Origin: Candidatus Curtissbacteria bacterium
GTDB lineage: Bacteria > Patescibacteria > Microgenomatia > Curtissbacterales > GWA2-41-24
Reading direction: 5' to 3'
Length of the DNA: 24,021 bases
Assembly (NCBI GenBank): GCA_030647775.1
Contig: JAUSJC010000001.1
Span: 1-24,021, forward strand
Both the position numbers and the translations under genes were made by a program. Each line of letters begins with the position of its first letter. Position 1 is the first letter of the stretch. The notes beneath the pieces are model-generated. The model was not told the DNA's origin, made no database searches, and saw only the letters and a list, made by a program, of their open reading frames with translations. Shown piece by piece: positions 21,287 to 24,021 of this stretch.

Positions 21287-21555
21287 TCTTAACTCTCAAC
21301 TCTAATCTCTAACAACTAAATGATTTTAGCAACTTTAATTCAAAATGCACAACAAAACCCAAACTTGAATAATGAGATAGCTTTTAAATATGTTTGATAT
21401 ACATAATATACCTTTAGTTATATCTATTTTAAGATTTTGCCTTAATTTACCCTTGTGAAAGTCACCATGAAAAGATACTATTCCCCTTAATGACATACGC
21501 CTTTACACGCTTATTCAAAGATGGAATGAGGGTTTTACCCGAATCTACCTAGCAG

Positions 21556-21735
21556 CTAAACTATTTGCAATAATATGCCGATTTTCTTATTTTGACAATC
21601 ATTTCCTATTAAAAAATTTCCTGTCAGACCAATAATCAAAACTGCTAAAAGCCGATCAATCGAACACAAGGGAAAATACTTTTCGAAGCTAAGCGCTAAT
21701 ATCATAAATCCTCTTTGTATATCAAATAAAATCAT
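21556..21735 (-). CDS. Possible 59-residue membrane protein
   Basis: An open frame from ATG 21735, or from ATG 21705 (AGAGG 5 bases upstream), encodes a hydrophobic segment LLAVLIIGLTGNFLIG and ends at TAG. AT-rich sequence often gives such frames by chance. It lies upstream of leuS in the same orientation. Confidence 0.22.
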   Translation of the reverse strand: MILFDIQRGFMILALSFEKYFPLCSIDRLLAVLIIGLTGNFLIGNDCQNKKIGILLQIV

Positions 21736-21777
21736 CTTCCGTTAATTTACCTATAACTCCCCTTTTCACTCTAATTC

Positions 21778-21806
21778 AAAAGGTCTTTTTGGCCTTTTCT
21801 TTTTTT
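21778..21806 (+). terminator. Intrinsic terminator with no assigned gene
   Basis: AAAAGGTC pairs with GGCCTTTT around TTTTT, then C and seven T. It is the most classical terminator in the window. It faces right, but no plus-strand gene ends before it. Confidence 0.65.
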
Positions 21807-21841
21807 AAAGAATTTTTAAAAAAATGTAGGAAAAATCCAAC

Positions 21842-21958
21842 TGTCATCCTGAACCGATTCGACCTGAGGACTCACGGCCTCGAAGGCTTGGTTCAGGATC
21901 TAGATTCCGAAATATACAAAACCATGCGACCTAAAGGTCTAAGGTTCGCGGAATGACA
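21842..21958. repeat. Composite REP element, partner of 1352-1477
   Basis: It starts TGTCATCCTGAACC and ends GGAATGACA. Its first 61 bases are the reverse complement of about 1417-1477 with about three differences. The second unit contains an inner palindrome GACCTAAAGGTC. Confidence 0.8.
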
Positions 21959-22224
21959 AGAAGTGCCAGGTTTTCAAAGAGCTCTAGGACAAATTTACGA
22001 TTACATTGCCGGATCAATCTATTCTAGATTTTTATTTTCTTATCAGCCAGCCGGTACTAATTGCCAGGTAACCAAAAAGGCAAACTTCAGTGATTTTTAC
22101 AACAGCCTCGGAGTAATAAATCAATAAGGTGTATTAATATATCAATTATGATCACTTACTCAAACCTTGCTGGTGTAATTGAATAGGTACTAGCGTTGGA
22201 ACGTTTAATTTTGCTAAAATCCTC

Positions 22225-22262
22225 TTGCCAAAATGCGAACGCATTTTGAAGAGGAGGAATGA
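22225..22262. repeat. Long hairpin upstream of the tRNA genes
   Basis: TCCTCTT plus CAAAATGCG pairs with CGCATTTTG plus AAGAGGA around two bases, with a two-base bulge. It is followed by GGAATGACGGAGTGA, a REP-like tail, and a second small stem (GTCGG/CCGAC). It is probably a REP element rather than a promoter part. Confidence 0.55.
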
Positions 22263-22316
22263 CGGAGTGATAAAGTCGGCTTTGGCCCGACGAATAAGAG
22301 GAGTCCATTCCGACAA

Positions 22317-22388
22317 GGGCCGGTGGCGCAACGGTAGCGTACCTCCATGGCATGGAGGGGGTTGGGAGTTCGAATCTCCTCCGGTCCA
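22317..22388 (+). tRNA. tRNA-Ala (anticodon GGC)
   Basis: All arms fold: acceptor GGGCCGG/CCGGTCC, D-stem GCGC/GCGT, anticodon stem CCTCC/GGAGG with loop ATGGCAT (anticodon GGC), T-arm GGGAG-TTCGAAT-CTCCT, discriminator A. The third acceptor pair is G:U (G3:U70), the main alanine identity element. CCA is not encoded and must be added. A second tRNA-Ala follows after 14 bases. Confidence 0.95.
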
Positions 22389-22402
22389 CTTAAAATAAAA
22401 AG

Positions 22403-22473
22403 GGGCCGTTAGCACAGTGGTAGTGTGCCGCATTCGCATTGCGGATACGGGGGTTCGATTCCCCCACGGTCCA
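22403..22473 (+). tRNA. tRNA-Ala (anticodon CGC)
   Basis: Acceptor GGGCCGT/ACGGTCC, D-stem GCAC/GTGT, anticodon stem CCGCA/TGCGG with loop TTCGCAT (anticodon CGC), T-arm GGGGG-TTCGATT-CCCCC, discriminator A. G3:U70 is present. The variable loop is 4 bases. CCA is not encoded. Probably co-transcribed with the tRNA-Ala(GGC) upstream. Confidence 0.95.
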
Positions 22474-22786
22474 CAAGAACTCGCGGACAACCACGAATTT
22501 TTTGCCGGTTGAAAAACACCGGCTGAAAATTTCCATCGGTGTTAAAAAATCAAGGCTAAATGGCTCGGTATCACCGCAAATTAGCTACCCTCAACCAAAG
22601 ATGAACAAAATATGGTAACCAAAAATTGGAAATTAGCCTACTGCAACAAGCTATTTACCAACAGAAAAATGCCTGGCAGTTAATTTTGTTACTTGCTAAT
22701 TGAACTTTCATGGCGGCGGATACGAAACGAAGGCTCAAAAAAATCTTTAACTTGAACCAAACCTAAATATATCACATAGCCTCTTG

Positions 22787-22842
22787 ACCCCGTTCAGTTT
22801 ACATGAACGGGGTTGACACAGCATATATATTATTACTTTAAT
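22787..22842 (+). promoter_or_regulatory. Promoter of the right stalk gene with an operator-like palindrome
   Basis: TTGACA (22813-22818), 18 bases, TTTAAT (22837-22842). Directly upstream ACCCCGTTCA (22787-22796) and TGAACGGGGT (22804-22813) form a perfect 10-bp inverted repeat with a 7-base gap. Its last base is the first of the -35 box. No T-run follows, so an operator is more likely than a terminator. Confidence 0.5.
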
Positions 22843-22894
22843 GGAAGTAGAGGTATTTCCCGCAGCGGGAGATAAAGGGAAGCGATACTTAGGC

Positions 22895-22939
22895 CTGCCC
22901 GCCATCGGCTATCGCCGAAGGCAATTGCAGGCGGGGCAG
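22895..22939. repeat. REP hairpin in the leader of the right stalk gene
   Basis: CTGCCCGCC pairs with GGCGGGGCAG (one bulge), and inside TCGGC pairs with GCCGA. It resembles the CTGCC/GGCAGG palindromes in leuS and the left stalk gene. Confidence 0.6.
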
Positions 22940-23034
22940 AGTAAGTTGCAGGACCAAAGCCTGCAATGCAAAAACTAAACGCTAAAAGGTTCTTTAGCGG
23001 GATTAAAAATCCCCCGCAAGACACCAAGCTCCCC

Positions 23035-23160
23035 GCCTCGACCCGCTCGCCTCGCTTAGCGGTCGAAGCGGGCGCTCGCTTGTCGACGCGAGGCGGGCCC
23101 GCCCGCCATCGACTGACGCCCCGCCTGACTTCGAGTTGGCGAAGTCAAGTCGGGCAGGCG
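23035..23160. repeat. GC-rich REP cluster at the start of the right stalk gene
   Basis: One unit has ends GCCTCG and CGAGGC with inner CCCGCT/AGCGGG; the next has GACTTCG/CGAAGTC inside CGCCTG...CAGGCG. The cluster is open in the reading frame of the gene, so it either lies in the leader or has been taken into the N-terminus. Confidence 0.7.
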
Positions 23161-23175
23161 AAAGCGTTGTCGGGC

Positions 23176-24021
23176 GTGCAAACTCAGCTTCCATACTTCC
23201 AAACCCAAGACCGCTCTCCGGAAGACATTCTCCCAACAACCGTCATCATTGAACTTGCCAAAAGGCAAGGCGTAGATTTTGGCCCCGGCAACCCCGAAGA
23301 GAGAATCCGCTACTTCATAAAACTTGGTATTCTTCCCCATGCCAGCAGAAAAACACCGCAGAACAACAAATCGGCAAACCCCGTTGGTCATCTACCGCTT
23401 TGGACAATTAAAAGGCTCATATGGGTTACTAGGCTTTCCCAGGCAGGAAATTCTTATCCCCAAATTGCCCAAAAACTTGAAAACCAGGAAACAAAAAAGT
23501 CCATAGAAGAAATAACCCGCAAACCCGCAAGAATTGAATACATTCCGCCTGTCCATTCACACCTGCCGCTTCTTGCCAAAATCGTTTTAATCTCTTCCCT
23601 TGTCCCAATCCTTATTTTTGCCGTCGTTTCCGCCTCTTTGATGTTTGGCGGCCAAAATGCAGCGCAGTTTTTGAAAGCCGGGACATATGAAAGCGCGAAC
23701 GTTTTGGGGACAAAAAGTTCTTCTCTTTCTTTATATAGCAAAATATACGGTGCCTCTTCGGACTTCTTCTCCACGGTCCTTAGGCCTTTTGTTAATTTAG
23801 CCGAGGTAATGATGAACGGATCAAAGACTGAGATTAACTATGCCTTCAATGTACCATCTAAAGCGCAGGTGACTAATGCAGAGCGACTAACGACTAACGC
23901 CTCATACTTGCCCCTTGCCGCTGATGGGTCGATTAACGTTGACGGCCAAGCGACATTTAATTCACTTCTTAAGGCAGCTTCACTCTCAGCCGGAGCACTT
24001 TCCGTTTCCGGCAGCACCACG
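23176..24021 (+). CDS. Second MerR-like HTH / membrane helix / stalk protein, C-terminus cut by right edge
   Basis: The frame is open from ATG 22966 to the edge. I prefer GTG 23176, which gives MQTQLPYFQ aligned to MQSEPGDLS of the left paralogue, because the part from 22966 is mostly REP-derived; the start stays uncertain. Residues about 25-105 form a MerR-like winged helix (GVDFGPGNPEERIRYFIKLG; WTIKRLIWVTRLSQAGNSYP). A membrane helix follows (KIVLISSLVPILIFAVVSAS), then the stalk (YGASSDFFSTVLRPFVNLAE). The final 76 residues equal those of the left gene, while the head is diverged, so head and stalk have separate histories. It has its own promoter at 22813-22842. Confidence 0.75.
   Translation, partial: MQTQLPYFQTQDRSPEDILPTTVIIELAKRQGVDFGPGNPEERIRYFIKLGILPHASRKTPQNNKSANPVGHLPLWTIKRLIWVTRLSQAGNSYPQIAQKLENQETKKSIEEITRKPARIEYIPPVHSHLPLLAKIVLISSLVPILIFAVVSASLMFGGQNAAQFLKAGTYESANVLGTKSSSLSLYSKIYGASSDFFSTVLRPFVNLAEVMMNGSKTEINYAFNVPSKAQVTNAERLTTNASYLPLAADGSINVDGQATFNSLLKAASLSAGALSVSGSTT
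23794..24021. repeat. Right arm of the terminal inverted repeat (partner 1-228)
   Basis: This arm is the reverse complement of 1-228 with one synonymous mismatch. It includes the heptad run GACTAACG near 23884-23900. Because it is inverted and not direct, it does not show that the contig is circular. Confidence 0.93.

Larger units (their letters stand above)
21287..22316. other. AT-rich, mostly non-coding region before the tRNAs
   Basis: About 1 kb with no convincing protein gene. It holds a weak 59-residue frame (21556-21735 minus), an intrinsic terminator facing right (21778-21806), a composite REP (21842-21958) and a long hairpin before the tRNAs (22225-22262). The terminator suggests an untranslated plus-strand transcript upstream of it. 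Confidence 0.6.
22474..22965. other. Intergenic region between the tRNAs and the right stalk gene
   Basis: It begins with small hairpins and a T6 run (22497-22502) that may end the tRNA transcript, and GCCGGT-ACCGGC (about 22503-22522). Then comes AT-rich sequence without features, an operator-like palindrome and promoter (22787-22842), and a REP hairpin (22895-22939). An ATG at 22841 opens a 45-codon frame that could be an upstream ORF. Confidence 0.5.

Noticed and set aside
22152..22490. A 112-codon minus-strand frame over the tRNA region
   Set aside because: It is the translation of two tRNA genes on the wrong strand, a well-known artefact.
22833..23027. A 64-codon minus-strand frame with a hydrophobic middle
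   Set aside because: It runs through REP hairpins and the promoter region and has no family resemblance or promoter of its own.
23003..23391. Minus-strand frames over the right stalk gene start
   Set aside because: They lie in GC-rich REP palindromes and shadow the plus-strand frame, which has homology to the left gene.
1..24021. Possible circular plasmid or phage because the ends match
   Set aside because: The ends match as inverted, not direct, copies, and no replication, capsid or plasmid gene is present.

Overview
The window looks like a contig from a Candidate Phyla Radiation (Patescibacteria) genome, most likely of the Microgenomates type. This is inference from gene content and style. 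There are no convincing Shine-Dalgarno sites, and most promoters sit so close to the start codon that the mRNAs are probably leaderless. Competence genes are of the ComEA/ComEC kind, with ComEC split in two. Large secreted surface proteins carry G2-peptidase-like and stalk repeats, and short palindromes and heptad repeats are inserted in frame even into tRNA synthetases. TGA ends several genes, so the code is standard rather than the Gracilibacteria type.

Layout. (1) 1-993, minus: 5' end of a gene for a MerR-like DNA-binding domain, one membrane helix and an outer stalk; it runs off the left edge. (2) 1533-7183, minus: M16 zinc protease, membrane-anchored phosphoesterase, a sigma-region-4-like protein and arginyl-tRNA synthetase. 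(3) 7285-7542, plus: a small unknown gene divergent from argS. (4) 7520-10736, minus: competence cluster, namely a conserved membrane protein, ComEA, the ComEC channel, and the ComEC metallo-beta-lactamase domain as a separate gene. (5) 10782-18020, minus: surface block, namely a 1331-residue secreted fibre, an unknown protein, a SprT-like metalloprotease, a small secreted protein and a fibronectin-III/CARDB protein. (6) 18147-18692, plus: unknown protein. (7) 18707-21274, minus: leucyl-tRNA synthetase. (8) 21287-22316: AT-rich, mostly non-coding, with an orphan terminator and repeats. (9) 22317-22473, plus: two tandem tRNA-Ala genes. (10) 22787-24021, plus: promoter, palindromes and the 5' end of a second MerR-like/stalk gene, cut by the right edge.

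The most striking feature is that both edges lie inside the same repeat. The first 228 bases are the reverse complement of the last 228 with one mismatch, and they encode the same part of the stalk of two genes whose DNA-binding heads differ. The two paralogues therefore face outward in inverted orientation. Recombination between them would invert the roughly 23.6 kb between and swap heads and tails. Other recurring patterns are leaderless promoters, small-loop hairpins spanning stop codons, and in-frame palindromic or heptad insertions in ArgRS, LeuRS, ComEA, the phosphoesterase and the stalk genes.
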